Assembly (NCBI GenBank): GCA_949372755.1
Contig: CASIBO010000001.1
Location: 434,001 to 498,000, forward strand
Reading direction: 5' to 3'
From: UBA9926 sp018645765
GTDB taxonomy: Bacteria > Pseudomonadota > Gammaproteobacteria > Pseudomonadales > Azotimanducaceae
Length of the DNA: 64,000 nt
Positions 38,048 to 46,368 of the stretch are shown piece by piece. The notes under the pieces were generated by a model, which did not search any database, was not told the DNA's origin, and saw nothing but the letters and a program-made list of their open reading frames with translations. Numbering within the stretch: position 1 is the stretch's first letter; the number at the start of each line of letters is the position of its first letter. A program made the position numbers and the translations under genes.

Positions 38048-38437
38048 TCAGGCTGGTTTTGGTGGTGGCGGAACGATATCAACAATAAAATCAGAGACTT
38101 TTGGCGACCGCTGCGGCATGACACGATGCAGCGGTGGCGGTTCATTCGACGCGCCAAGAAATTGTGGAATGGCGCTGCACTGGCAGGAGGCTTGATCCTG
38201 GCAGCAGGCCTCATCAGCATCGGTTGGGGCCATCATCGCAGAGCGCATCTCATGCCCATCATGGTGGGACATCCCGGGCATCTCGTTATGATGATCCTCG
38301 ACGCCCCCTGAATCGGTCACCGCGATCATCGCATGGACATGCCCGCCCATACCCGAAAGACTCAAGCACAGGATCAACAGCGCTGTCAGCGAAGACCGGG
38401 CGCGCGTGCTGTCGACTTGATCGATGTTTCTTTTCAT
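38048..38437 (-). CDS. Secreted Met/His/Cys-rich small protein of the copper operon
   Basis: This 129-residue protein has a basic N-terminus, a hydrophobic signal segment (SLTALLILCLSLSGMGGHVHA), then a cluster of likely metal ligands: DHHNEMPGMSHHDGHEMRSAMM and CCQDQASCQC. The tail is proline-rich. Soft-metal ligands plus export suggest a periplasmic copper-binding or carrier role comparable to CusF, though it has no CusF fold motif; some DUF2946-type proteins look similar. It lies 44 bp upstream of the TolC-like gene on the same strand and is very likely co-transcribed. Function is inferred from composition and context. Confidence 0.75.
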   Translation of the reverse strand: MKRNIDQVDSTRARSSLTALLILCLSLSGMGGHVHAMIAVTDSGGVEDHHNEMPGMSHHDGHEMRSAMMAPTDADEACCQDQASCQCSAIPQFLGASNEPPPLHRVMPQRSPKVSDFIVDIVPPPPKPA

Positions 38438-38524
38438 GTGCCGCGTCTGCCTTTTATGACGTTAAGTCCTTTCTCTAGGTATTTTACGCTGCCGCTTGCC
38501 ACACTGTTTGAAGGTGACCGATGC

Positions 38525-38989
38525 TTAGTGACAGGCTTTACCCAAGGCCTTTAATCGCCAATAGTTGTACGGAAGCGGGGTTATAAAACCAGCCGCCAAC
38601 ATGAACGGGATCACCGTCAGCGACAAGCGCGCCCCACCCGTCATAGCAACATCCACCACATTCATTGCAACTTCCATCGACACCATAGAGATCAGCGACA
38701 TGCCAATCGCCGTTTTAAAGGCCATCGCAAGCGCCATTTGACGGCTTAAAATCACGGTTTCCAAGGCAATCGAGGTGAGCAGGCCGTTGACAATGGCCAG
38801 ACTCATAATGGCCATCACGGGCCAGGCAATACCGCTGAGTTGGAAAAATAAAATCGTGCCCATGTCCCCGATCGAACAACCCAAAAGACACCAAAGCGTA
38901 TTATACGAGGCCGTCCGCCATGTATGCCGGCAGCGCCAGTTGAGCTCGAGCAGCCCAGGTGTTTTTTCAGTTGTCGTTACCGTTTGCAT
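38525..38989 (-). CDS. DUF4396-family membrane protein, first gene of copper operon
   Basis: This 154-residue protein has about four membrane helices. The motif SYNTLWCLLGCSIGDMGTI is characteristic of DUF4396, and several membrane methionines and cysteines (GMSLISMVSMEVAMNVVD) could handle copper. The ATG at 38989 lies only 6 bp beyond the -10 hexamer of the CueR-type promoter. The predicted transcript would therefore begin at the A of the start codon (leaderless). No internal start has a ribosome site. Its role is unknown, but promoter and context tie it to copper export. Confidence 0.85.
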   Translation of the reverse strand: MQTVTTTEKTPGLLELNWRCRHTWRTASYNTLWCLLGCSIGDMGTILFFQLSGIAWPVMAIMSLAIVNGLLTSIALETVILSRQMALAMAFKTAIGMSLISMVSMEVAMNVVDVAMTGGARLSLTVIPFMLAAGFITPLPYNYWRLKALGKACH

Positions 38990-38995
38990 CGTGAG

Positions 38996-39026
38996 ACTAT
39001 AAAGCCTCCAGTAACAGGAGGGTCAA
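38996..39026 (-). promoter_or_regulatory. CueR-type copper promoter with 19-bp spacer
   Basis: On the minus strand, TTGACC (39026-39021) and TATAGT (38996-39001) are separated by exactly 19 bp. This is the over-long spacer that MerR-family activators compensate for by untwisting DNA. The spacer contains the dyad CCTCC-N7-GGAGG (39005-39021), close to the known CueR box. It drives the DUF4396-cus operon. The cueR start codon at 39032 lies 5 bp beyond the other edge, so CueR bound here would probably also cover its own promoter region. Confidence 0.88.
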
Positions 39027-39031
39027 CCGCC

Positions 39032-39442
39032 ATGCTCACCATTAATGATGCATCAAAGCGAACCAATTTGCCGGTAAAGACCATTCGTTACTACGACGAA
39101 GTTGGATTGGTTTTGGCAACCGGCAGAACCCCCGCGGGCTACAGGCTTTATGATGACCGAAGCTGTCAGAAGCTTGGCTTTGTTCAACGCGCAAGACAAT
39201 TCAATTTTTCGATCGAAGAATGTCGGGAGCTGCTTTCCTTGTACGAGGATCATGGTCGCCCGAGCCGAGACGTCAAAAAGATTACCCTGTCAAAGCTCGC
39301 GCTCTTGCAAAAACAACTGGATGACCTAACCACGCTGACCTTGGAGCTCCAAACGCTGGCTAACCAGTGCACCGGAGATGACCGACCGGACTGCCCGATT
39401 CTAAACGCCTTCTCAGCAGGCCCCATCGAAGCTAAACCCTAA
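39032..39442 (+). CDS. cueR: Cu(I)-responsive MerR-family regulator
   Basis: This 136-residue MerR protein has an HTH at residues about 1-38 (LPVKTIRYYDEVGLV), a dimerisation helix, and the C-terminal metal loop CTGDDRPDCPIL. The C-x7-C spacing with GDDxxDCP is diagnostic of CueR for Cu(I)/Ag(I). The frame is open upstream to 38924 through the promoter, but the ATG at 39032 matches the family start. The predicted binding dyad is in the adjacent 19-bp-spacer promoter. Its stop is 3 bp from the convergent LLM gene. Confidence 0.95.
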   Translation: MLTINDASKRTNLPVKTIRYYDEVGLVLATGRTPAGYRLYDDRSCQKLGFVQRARQFNFSIEECRELLSLYEDHGRPSRDVKKITLSKLALLQKQLDDLTTLTLELQTLANQCTGDDRPDCPILNAFSAGPIEAKP

Positions 39443-39445
39443 GCC

Positions 39446-40504
39446 TTATGCCACCTGAGCAAAAACCTTCGCCCAATCTTCCAGCGCCGCCTCGTGATCA
39501 TGAACGAGTTGAATCGTTACTTCTGTATAGCCTGCGGCTTTGAGCGCACTTAACGATGTAATGAGTTCACTTTCGGTGCCGCTTAAGGTCGTGCTGCGAA
39601 CCAACTCCGGACTGATATGCGTCTCTTCCGGCCGCACAAACATTAAATGTCCACGGTGATTGGTGAGGTATTTAGCATCCTCTGGCGCATACTGATCATG
39701 GGCAGACAAATAGTCCCCGAGCAAGTTACTGAGGGGACCCATCGGCAGATTACGCCCGCCCATTGCGCCAACCTCGTCAGCAAGGTTATGGAACATCACC
39801 GCGGTGAGCGGTCCGCCCTGAGCCATTAACTTGGCCTCATCTTCGGCCTCGTCACCGGTTAGGACCGCGCCGAGAAAAAACAGATTCGATTTCAGTTCAT
39901 TGGGCGCTCGCCCAGCGTCCAGCCAAGCCTGCTGCATACTCTCGAGCGCTTTATCCGCGCCATTGATACCGAAATTCAGCCAGCCTGCATCCAATTCTGC
40001 GGCGAGTTTCATTGCCTTGGGACCAAAGGCCGAAACCCATAACGGGATCTCGTCTTCAAGGTTAATGAGCCCTAAATCCGGGTTCAGGAACTTGATTTTT
40101 CGGCGCTGGGATTCAAAGTCCCATTCAACGGTCTCGCCTGCCAACAACTGCTGAACCCGCTCGATATACACCTTTGTTCGAGCAAGCGGTATGGCGCCGA
40201 GCCCCATCGTACGCCTCGCCGTAAATCCGGTGCCCACGCCAAAATCAATTCGACCTGGCGCCAGACGATTTAGGCTCGCAAACGCATTGGCCGTCACCGG
40301 CTCAATGCGATTCGAAGGCACCAAGACCCCGGTGCCCAATCGAATCGTTGTTGTTTCATGCGCAGCGAGCGCCATGCAGATAAAGACGTCCGGATTCAGC
40401 AGCTGAGTGTCGTAAAACCAAGCTGCGTGAAAGCCCAGTGCTTCGGCCCGTTTTGCCCATTTCCAAGAATCAACTTCCGAGGCAAATGCGACTGAATACT
40501 TCAT
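39446..40504 (-). CDS. LLM-class flavin-dependent oxidoreductase
   Basis: This 352-residue luciferase-like TIM-barrel flavoprotein shows AEALGFHAAWFYDTQLL, TTIRLGTGVLVPSNRIEPVT and RIDFGVGTGFTARRTMGLG, all standard LLM strands. It is unlike the LLM at 13.6-14.5 kb in length and motif detail, so the two are not recent copies. AGGAG precedes the ATG. Substrate unknown; FMN is the likelier cofactor in this lineage (inference). Confidence 0.86.
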   Translation of the reverse strand: MKYSVAFASEVDSWKWAKRAEALGFHAAWFYDTQLLNPDVFICMALAAHETTTIRLGTGVLVPSNRIEPVTANAFASLNRLAPGRIDFGVGTGFTARRTMGLGAIPLARTKVYIERVQQLLAGETVEWDFESQRRKIKFLNPDLGLINLEDEIPLWVSAFGPKAMKLAAELDAGWLNFGINGADKALESMQQAWLDAGRAPNELKSNLFFLGAVLTGDEAEDEAKLMAQGGPLTAVMFHNLADEVGAMGGRNLPMGPLSNLLGDYLSAHDQYAPEDAKYLTNHRGHLMFVRPEETHISPELVRSTTLSGTESELITSLSALKAAGYTEVTIQLVHDHEAALEDWAKVFAQVA

Positions 40505-40747
40505 GGTTCGTCTCCTAGCGTGCGCTCGTTTTGAATCATCCGCCCTGGGGCATTATTGGACACAGCCGAATGGCATCTATCAGCCTTAGGTTTTGGCGCG
40601 GCTTTTTGGGCGAGCCAGCGGTCTGGATAAGGAAGGCGCCTTCAACCTGTGCTTACAGCGCAGACCGCCTTGCCCTGTCGATCCCAAGAATGGCATGATC
40701 CGCAGGACTAGGTAAATGACTAAGTTTAACGATTAAAAGGATACACC

Positions 40748-41122
40748 ATGTTCAGTCACATTATGGTCGGCACCAACGATATGGCCGCTTCAAAACAATT
40801 TTACGATGCAACTTTGGGGGCATTGGGCCACCCACCAGGGAACATGGACGATAAAGGTCGCTGCTTTTATTTTACGCCAACGGGTATTTTCTCGTTGTCG
40901 ACGCCTATAAATGGTGAGCCTGCCTGCGGCGCGAACGGCGGCACAGTGGGTTTCGCAGCTGCAACCCCGGCAGAGGCGGATGCTTGGCATCAAGCAGGCC
41001 TCGATAACGGCGGGGAAACCTTAGAAGACCCACCCGGTGAGCGACCCGGCTCTGGTATTTACTTAGCCTACTTGCGGGATCCCGCCGGCAACAAGATTTG
41101 CGCCCTGCACCGATTGGGTTAA
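40748..41122 (+). CDS. VOC-family (glyoxalase-like) protein
   Basis: This 124-residue protein has two beta-alpha-beta-beta-beta units: it begins MFSHIMVGTNDMAASKQFYDATLGALG and ends YLRDPAGNKICALHRLG. Metal ligand positions are H4 (FSHIMVG) and probably the late Glu/His region. VOC members include lactoylglutathione lyases, extradiol dioxygenases and resistance proteins; small proteins of this type are often of unknown substrate. AAGGATA precedes the ATG. It stands alone. Confidence 0.85.
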   Translation: MFSHIMVGTNDMAASKQFYDATLGALGHPPGNMDDKGRCFYFTPTGIFSLSTPINGEPACGANGGTVGFAAATPAEADAWHQAGLDNGGETLEDPPGERPGSGIYLAYLRDPAGNKICALHRLG

Positions 41123-41408
41123 ATTGAAACGGGGGTCTTTAAACATCGGATCCAGTCTTTGGCGGTGCTCGGCAGCATCCTGGCAATGTGCCGGCAAAGC
41201 CGGATCCACCTCTTAACGCCCAAACCTCGGGCGGTTTGCCCTTGATCTAATAAAATAAGCAACTCGCTTTCACCAAAGGCTAAGTTATCCCGACGCGCAC
41301 CGATTGAAAACGACGCCCTGACCGCTTGGGCCTTTGCCTCAACCGCGTTCTGTTTGACACCCTGGATGACAAATTAGGGCGCCGAGCGAGATAGCGAGCG
41401 GTTGCGGG

Positions 41409-41843
41409 CTAGACCGCAACCGCCAATTTTCGAGCCGGTTGGGCCATGACGGTTTGTTTAATTTGCGTGGAGGAGGTTCGTAAATCGTATTGCACCTTCA
41501 CGATTTCGCTGCCTTGGTCCAGCAAATACGCCTCAACAGCGAGGTTGTGCGCTTTTGTACCCCAATCCTCACCCACGACGAAGATATCGGCTGCCACCGT
41601 CCGACAACCCGATACATATTCAAGATCATAATAAGGGATGACGATATCAACACAGCGCAATGCGCGAAGCATTTGCATTCGTTGTTCAAGCGGAATCACC
41701 GGCTTGTTTGGCTTATAAGAGTGAACCACCCGATCGGAGGCGACCCCAACCGCCACGACACTGCCTAATTTTTGACAATGCTCAAGCAACCTAAGATGCC
41801 CGACATGCAACATATCGAAGGTGCCTACGGTATAAACAATCAT
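41409..41843 (-). CDS. Cytidylyltransferase (glycerol-3-phosphate cytidylyltransferase-like)
   Basis: This 144-residue nucleotidyltransferase has both catalytic signatures: HxGH in GTFDMLHVGHLRLLEHC and RTSSTQIK near the C-terminus. These fit TagD/Pct-like enzymes that make CDP-glycerol or CDP-activated polyols or amino-alcohols. It lies 71 bp downstream of a CDP-alcohol phosphatidyltransferase on the same strand. The pair could therefore make a CDP-activated headgroup and transfer it, but which alcohol is used is not known. Confidence 0.85.
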   Translation of the reverse strand: MIVYTVGTFDMLHVGHLRLLEHCQKLGSVVAVGVASDRVVHSYKPNKPVIPLEQRMQMLRALRCVDIVIPYYDLEYVSGCRTVAADIFVVGEDWGTKAHNLAVEAYLLDQGSEIVKVQYDLRTSSTQIKQTVMAQPARKLAVAV

Positions 41844-41914
41844 GCTGTTTCCCTAAGTGAGTCTTAAGCAGTGCAGGCCTTAAGCGTTTGCGCGATCGCG
41901 CTCGAATAACATGC

Positions 41915-42574
41915 CTAGTAAAGGCGCCACAGATAAAAACCAGTGGTGCTTAACGTGTACACCCCAAGCCCATAAACACTAATGGGGTTACCTGACAATT
42001 TTGGCGTCTTGATTTCCGACACATTTAAGCCGGCAAGGATTAAACACGTGACAAGCAGAACAATTGAGAACTGATCCACGCTAAAAATCCCAGCAAACAA
42101 AAACACAAAAACGAGCGCAAGGCTGTTGTTATCCATTGCAAGCCCCGTGTACTTCGCATCCGTTGATAGGCCGAAAGTGCTAAAGTAACTGAGCCGAATG
42201 GCGCTGGCCGCAAGCACTATGAAGGCGCCTATTAAAAAGATCGGCGCAAACTGGCCGTAACACATCAGCAACACAGCAGGCGTGACGCCGTAACTCACAA
42301 TATCGATTAAGACATCGAGCTGCCCACCAAATTGCCGGTCATCCCCGGTACGATTTTTCAGTCGCCGGGCAATCAATCCATCAGCCCAATCAAAGGCAAC
42401 GGCCCAGACCATGCCAATCATGGCCGCGTCAAAATGACCGCGCAAAATAAAATATAAGGCCAATACCGTGCACGCCAGGCCAGACAGTGAGCATAGGTTT
42501 GGAATGTCGAGGACATAGGATAAAATTTTGGGCTGCGCGCGCACGCGATCCGAGCCGTCAGGGGCCATAACCAC
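41915..42574 (-). CDS. CDP-alcohol phosphatidyltransferase
   Basis: This 219-residue membrane protein has about six to seven helices. The family motif D-x2-DG-x2-AR...G-x3-D-x3-D is present as DWADGLIARRL, then a longer-than-usual linker, then GGQLDVLID. The long insert in the motif resembles phosphatidylserine or phosphatidylcholine synthase-type members more than PgsA. It builds a phospholipid headgroup linkage in the membrane. The linked cytidylyltransferase downstream suggests a common pathway. The start is probably 42574; no strong ribosome site is seen. Confidence 0.85.
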   Translation of the reverse strand: MVMAPDGSDRVRAQPKILSYVLDIPNLCSLSGLACTVLALYFILRGHFDAAMIGMVWAVAFDWADGLIARRLKNRTGDDRQFGGQLDVLIDIVSYGVTPAVLLMCYGQFAPIFLIGAFIVLAASAIRLSYFSTFGLSTDAKYTGLAMDNNSLALVFVFLFAGIFSVDQFSIVLLVTCLILAGLNVSEIKTPKLSGNPISVYGLGVYTLSTTGFYLWRLY

Positions 42575-42665
42575 TCCAAGAAATAGATTCAGGAACCTGC
42601 TTGCGTTTCGTTTCTACCAGAGCGGCAAACGAGACATCAAACTCTAGCTACAGTCTAGAGACAGG

Positions 42666-42800
42666 CTAATTTAGGCTGAAGAAATCGAACAAACCATCTT
42701 CATTAACATAGGGCAGCTCGCATCGATGTTCAGAGTCATCAATGCGCGGGAAATCTTGCGGACTTACAAAAAGCTGCCGTAGTGTAACGAGATTACCCAC
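42666..42800 (-). CDS. Small ORF, 44 residues, possible gene remnant
   Basis: A GTG-initiated frame of 44 codons contains VTLRQLFVSPQDFPRIDD and an acidic, aromatic end (DGLFDFFSLN). Its amino-acid composition looks like a genuine acidic C-terminus rather than random translation. There is no recognised family. It could be the 3' end of a gene whose upstream part is in other frames between 42793 and 43082. Confidence 0.25.
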   Translation of the reverse strand: MGNLVTLRQLFVSPQDFPRIDDSEHRCELPYVNEDGLFDFFSLN

Positions 42801-42872
42801 AGACTGATAGCAGCTTCTCAACTTTCGAGGACGTAGCGCGCGTTAAGGCAAAGCTGTGCCAGCCTTCGGCAC

Positions 42873-43082
42873 CTAGTCGGAACCGTCTGCAGCCCAAGCT
42901 ATCGTAAAATGATGGCGCGCAAGTTCCGCTGCGACGATGGAAGCTCCTGCCGACATGCTGACCAACAAGCCGGCTTGACGTGGGCTCAACTGATATTGCT
43001 CGGCAGCCGCTCGAGCGAGAAAGCGACCATTTTGACGGCGCGCATCGAGAGACAGTCTGATTCTTGATCGAGGGGAAACCAT
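42873..43082 (-). CDS. Small hypothetical protein, 69 residues
   Basis: The ATG at 43082 is preceded by AGGG at reasonable spacing, and the gene is divergent from the amidohydrolase. The product is basic at the N-terminus (RIRLSLDARRQNGRFLARAAA) followed by a helix-like segment QLSPRQAGLLVSMSAGASIVAAEL. No family is recognised. It may be a real small protein or the first fragment of a decayed gene. Confidence 0.35.
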   Translation of the reverse strand: MVSPRSRIRLSLDARRQNGRFLARAAAEQYQLSPRQAGLLVSMSAGASIVAAELARHHFTIAWAADGSD

Positions 43083-43166
43083 GGAAAAACCCTATCCTTA
43101 TTATTGACAACCTAAAATAGCGCCGTTACTTTAAACGACTAAAGCAAAAATAAACAGGATCCCCCT

Positions 43167-44327
43167 ATGACCTACGCCGCTCACCGACGCATCATCGATG
43201 TAGATTCGCACCTCTTTGAACTGGAAGATTTTCTACACAACGCGGCGCGCCCAGAGCACCTTGATCTTGTCCCCTCAATGCATGCGCAAAAAGGCCTGGC
43301 AGTGCCGCAAGCGGGCTTGGATCGAGGGCGTGAGCTACTGGCGCGCAGGCAAAGCGACCCTGCGGCGATGGCCAAGTTTGAAGCGGCGCTCATGGACAAC
43401 ACCAAAAGTGGGTGGAGCCGGCTCGGGGCTTTTGACCCTAAAGAGCGCTCGCACACGCTAGATTTATTGGGCTTTGAGATGCAGTGGGTACTGCCGACCT
43501 ACTCTTTTCATCAAACGCTGCACGCAGCCCATGGCGACGCGCTGGCGGCCACCTCAATGACGCTTAACCGCGCCATGGCGAATTTCTGCGCCCATGACGC
43601 GCGCTTAAAAGCGGTTGGCTATATTCCACTGAACCTTGGACCCGAGCGCGCTAAAGCCATCATGGACCAAGGCTTCGATGATGGTTGTTATACCTTCCTG
43701 CTGCCCACGAACGAGCCAAACCCAGACAACAAATCCTATACCCACCCTGATTTTGATCCGATCTGGGCCGGTTTTGCTGAGCGCGGCATCCCAGCCGGCA
43801 TACATGTTGCCGCCAATGGAGATTACAACCCGGTGTCGCCCAGCTTCAAAAACAACGGCAAAAGTGAACTCGCGCTGGGCGGCGATGCCCCGGCGGGCGA
43901 GCTTGCCCTACTGAACATCGGCGCCAGCGCGCAACTATTTCTATCCGCCATGATTTTTGACGACGTCTTTACGCGCCATCCCGATCTGCGCGTGATGAGC
44001 ATGGAGCATGCCGCTTACTGGTTACCCTCCTGGCTGCACCAACTGGACTTCACAGCAAACCTACTGAAGCGCAGCCGTAAATTCGCGGAGGCGCCCTCGG
44101 TAACGGCAAAACGTCACATAAAGGTCTCGCCCTTCGCAGGCGAACCGGTCGGTTGGATTATCGATAATGTCGGACCCGACATGCTGGTATTCGCCTCTGA
44201 CTACCCGCACCCAGAAGGCACGAACGACCCCATCGGAAAGTTTGAGCGCACCATGACCGACTGTGATGCCGCAACAATGGATAAGTTTTACTTCGGTAAC
44301 ATGTTGGACTTGATGGGCTTGTCTTAG
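43167..44327 (+). CDS. Amidohydrolase family protein (Amidohydro_2, ACMSD-like)
   Basis: This 386-residue metal-dependent hydrolase/decarboxylase begins RRIIDVDSHLFELEDF, where the usual HxH is replaced by DxH as in many Amidohydro_2 members. GIHVAANGDY and HPDLRVMSMEHAAYWLPSW supply barrel histidines, and FASDYPHPEG is the conserved late Asp motif. Related proteins decarboxylate or hydrolyse ring-cleavage products or act on unknown xenobiotic intermediates. It is a single gene convergent with acetoacetyl-CoA synthetase. Confidence 0.86.
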   Translation: MTYAAHRRIIDVDSHLFELEDFLHNAARPEHLDLVPSMHAQKGLAVPQAGLDRGRELLARRQSDPAAMAKFEAALMDNTKSGWSRLGAFDPKERSHTLDLLGFEMQWVLPTYSFHQTLHAAHGDALAATSMTLNRAMANFCAHDARLKAVGYIPLNLGPERAKAIMDQGFDDGCYTFLLPTNEPNPDNKSYTHPDFDPIWAGFAERGIPAGIHVAANGDYNPVSPSFKNNGKSELALGGDAPAGELALLNIGASAQLFLSAMIFDDVFTRHPDLRVMSMEHAAYWLPSWLHQLDFTANLLKRSRKFAEAPSVTAKRHIKVSPFAGEPVGWIIDNVGPDMLVFASDYPHPEGTNDPIGKFERTMTDCDAATMDKFYFGNMLDLMGLS

Positions 44328-44403
44328 CCCAATTGGGGTAAGGCTTACGGGCTAGCGGCCCCAACCGCGCAAGCCGTGCTGTTCAGAGATTGAAGTATCA
44401 AGG

Positions 44404-46368
44404 TTAAATCGCGAGCTCAGTGAGGTCCTTGAATTGCGCCAAGGCCTCGGGATTGGCCAGCGCATCGGTATTAGTCACGGCCTCGCCATGCACGACGTTG
44501 CGCACGGCCAGCTCCACAATCTTGCCGCTAATCGTTCTTGGAATATCCGTCACCGCAATAATTTTTGCCGGCACGTGCCGCGGTGTGGTCTCGCGCCGGA
44601 TCGTGCTGCGAATCCGCGCTTGCAGCGCCTCATCGAGCGCCAAGCCTGACCGCAACACCACAAATAGTACGACCCGGACATCACCCTCCCAATTTTGACC
44701 AATACAAATGCTGTCGAGGACCTCACTTAACTTTTCCACCTGGCGATAAATCTCCGCCGTACCAATGCGAACGCCGCCGGGATTTAACACCGCGTCCGAT
44801 CGGCCGTGAATGATCATCCCGTCGTTCGCAGTAATCTCACCATAATCACCCTGCGCCCAGATGCCAGGATAGGTTTCAAAATAGGCGGCTCGATATTTTT
44901 TATGATCTGGATCACCCCAGAAGTAAATGGGCGCATTCGGAAACGGCCTGATGCAGACCAGCTCGCCCTTTTGTTGCCGAACCGCGCGGCCCTGGTCATC
45001 CCAGATTTCAACCGCCATACCGAGCCCGCGACATTGAATCTCGCCCTCCCATACCGGTAACCAGGGATTGCCCAAGACAAAGCAGGCAATAATATCCGTG
45101 CCACCAGAAATCGATGCCAAGCAGAGATCCGCTTTAATATCGCGATACACATACCGAAAGCTTTCTTGTGAGAGCGGCGAGCCTGTGGACAGCAGGGTGC
45201 GCAATTGAGCCAAATCATGCGTCTTGTTCGGGTTAACGCCTGCTTTTTCTAACGCACTGAGGTATTTTGCGCTGGTGCCAAAGATGCTGACCTGCTCGGC
45301 CTCAACCAGATCGATCAGGGCCTTAGCGTCTGGATAAAACGGCGAGCCGTCATACAGCACTAAGGTGGCGCCTGAGGCCAAGCCGCTGACCAACCAGTTC
45401 CACATCATCCAGCCGCAGGTTGTGAAATAAAACAGCCGGTCAGAGGGCTTTAGATCGACATGCAGTTGGTGCTCTTTCAAATGCTGAATGAGCGTGCCGC
45501 CAGCGCTGTGGACAATGCACTTGGGCGCGCCGGTGGTCCCGGAGGAATACATAATATACAGCGGATGATTGAACGGCAGCTGCTCGCAGAAAAGCTCAGC
45601 ACCGCGATGCGCTGACAAGAAATCGTGAAATAAGACGGCATTGCCAAAGCCGTCGACTGCCACAGCATCTTGGGCGACCGGCACCACCACCAGCTGTTCA
45701 ATACTCTCAATTTTGCTGCAAATCGCTTTAAGGCGCGGTAGCGTATCGATGGTTTTGCCATTATAAAAATAGCCATCGCAACCAAACAATACCTTGGGTT
45801 CAATCTGACCAAAGCGGTCCATCACGCCATTAATTCCAAAGTCCGGTGAACACGAAGACCAAATTGCGCCGATGCTGGCCGTTGCCAACATCGCGACAAT
45901 CGTCTCGGGAATATTCGGCATGAAGCCCGCGACCCGATCGCCACTGACGACACCCAGTTGGCGCAAACCAGCCGCGCATTCCGAGACCTGATCAAAGAGC
46001 TCGTTATAAGTCAGCGATTTGCGCGCGCCATTTTCTAGCCGAGCAATAAGCGCTGGCTTGTCACTGCGATGGCGCAATAGATTTTCAGCGAAATTCAATC
46101 GCGCGCCCTCGAACCACCGTGCGCCGGGGAACTGGTCTGCATCACTCAGCACCGCATCCCACTCACGCGATGAACGAATCTCTGTGAATTCCCAGATCTG
46201 CGCCCAAAAAACGTCGAGCGCCTCACAAGACCAAGCATGCAGGGATTCATAGTCGTTGAAGCGTGTGCCGAGCTCGCGCTCAAGGCGTTCAGCAAACCGG
46301 TTTAGGTTGCTGGCTTTGATTCGCTCAAAGCTCGGTTGCCAGAGCGGGTGCGTGCTGTTGCTATTCAT
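44404..46368 (-). CDS. Acetoacetyl-CoA synthetase
   Basis: This 654-residue member of the ANL adenylating enzyme family has an AcsA-like N-terminal domain (VFWAQIWEFTEIRSSREWD), the P-loop YIMYSSGTTGAPKCIVHSAGG split as YSSGTTGAPK, and GRSDAVLNPGGVRIGTAEIY. The catalytic C-terminal lysine region is ISGKIVE. Length and motif set fit AacS, which activates acetoacetate to acetoacetyl-CoA for ketone-body or PHB use. A related short-chain acyl substrate cannot be excluded. It is transcribed alone. Confidence 0.9.
   Translation of the reverse strand: MNSNSTHPLWQPSFERIKASNLNRFAERLERELGTRFNDYESLHAWSCEALDVFWAQIWEFTEIRSSREWDAVLSDADQFPGARWFEGARLNFAENLLRHRSDKPALIARLENGARKSLTYNELFDQVSECAAGLRQLGVVSGDRVAGFMPNIPETIVAMLATASIGAIWSSCSPDFGINGVMDRFGQIEPKVLFGCDGYFYNGKTIDTLPRLKAICSKIESIEQLVVVPVAQDAVAVDGFGNAVLFHDFLSAHRGAELFCEQLPFNHPLYIMYSSGTTGAPKCIVHSAGGTLIQHLKEHQLHVDLKPSDRLFYFTTCGWMMWNWLVSGLASGATLVLYDGSPFYPDAKALIDLVEAEQVSIFGTSAKYLSALEKAGVNPNKTHDLAQLRTLLSTGSPLSQESFRYVYRDIKADLCLASISGGTDIIACFVLGNPWLPVWEGEIQCRGLGMAVEIWDDQGRAVRQQKGELVCIRPFPNAPIYFWGDPDHKKYRAAYFETYPGIWAQGDYGEITANDGMIIHGRSDAVLNPGGVRIGTAEIYRQVEKLSEVLDSICIGQNWEGDVRVVLFVVLRSGLALDEALQARIRSTIRRETTPRHVPAKIIAVTDIPRTISGKIVELAVRNVVHGEAVTNTDALANPEALAQFKDLTELAI

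Larger units (their letters stand above)
42575..43166. other. 592-bp region with small and possibly decayed reading frames
   Basis: No established gene is recognised between the phosphatidyltransferase and the amidohydrolase. On the minus strand, three protein-like fragments follow one another in different frames: 42873-43082, then about 42793-42880, then 42666-42800. This is what a frameshifted, decayed gene would look like, but unrelated small ORFs are also possible. Confidence 0.35.

Noticed and set aside
41221..41238. Perfect 6-bp hairpin CAAACC-TCGGGC-GGTTTG as a terminator
   Set aside because: No U-tract follows on either strand and it is not directly at a gene end.
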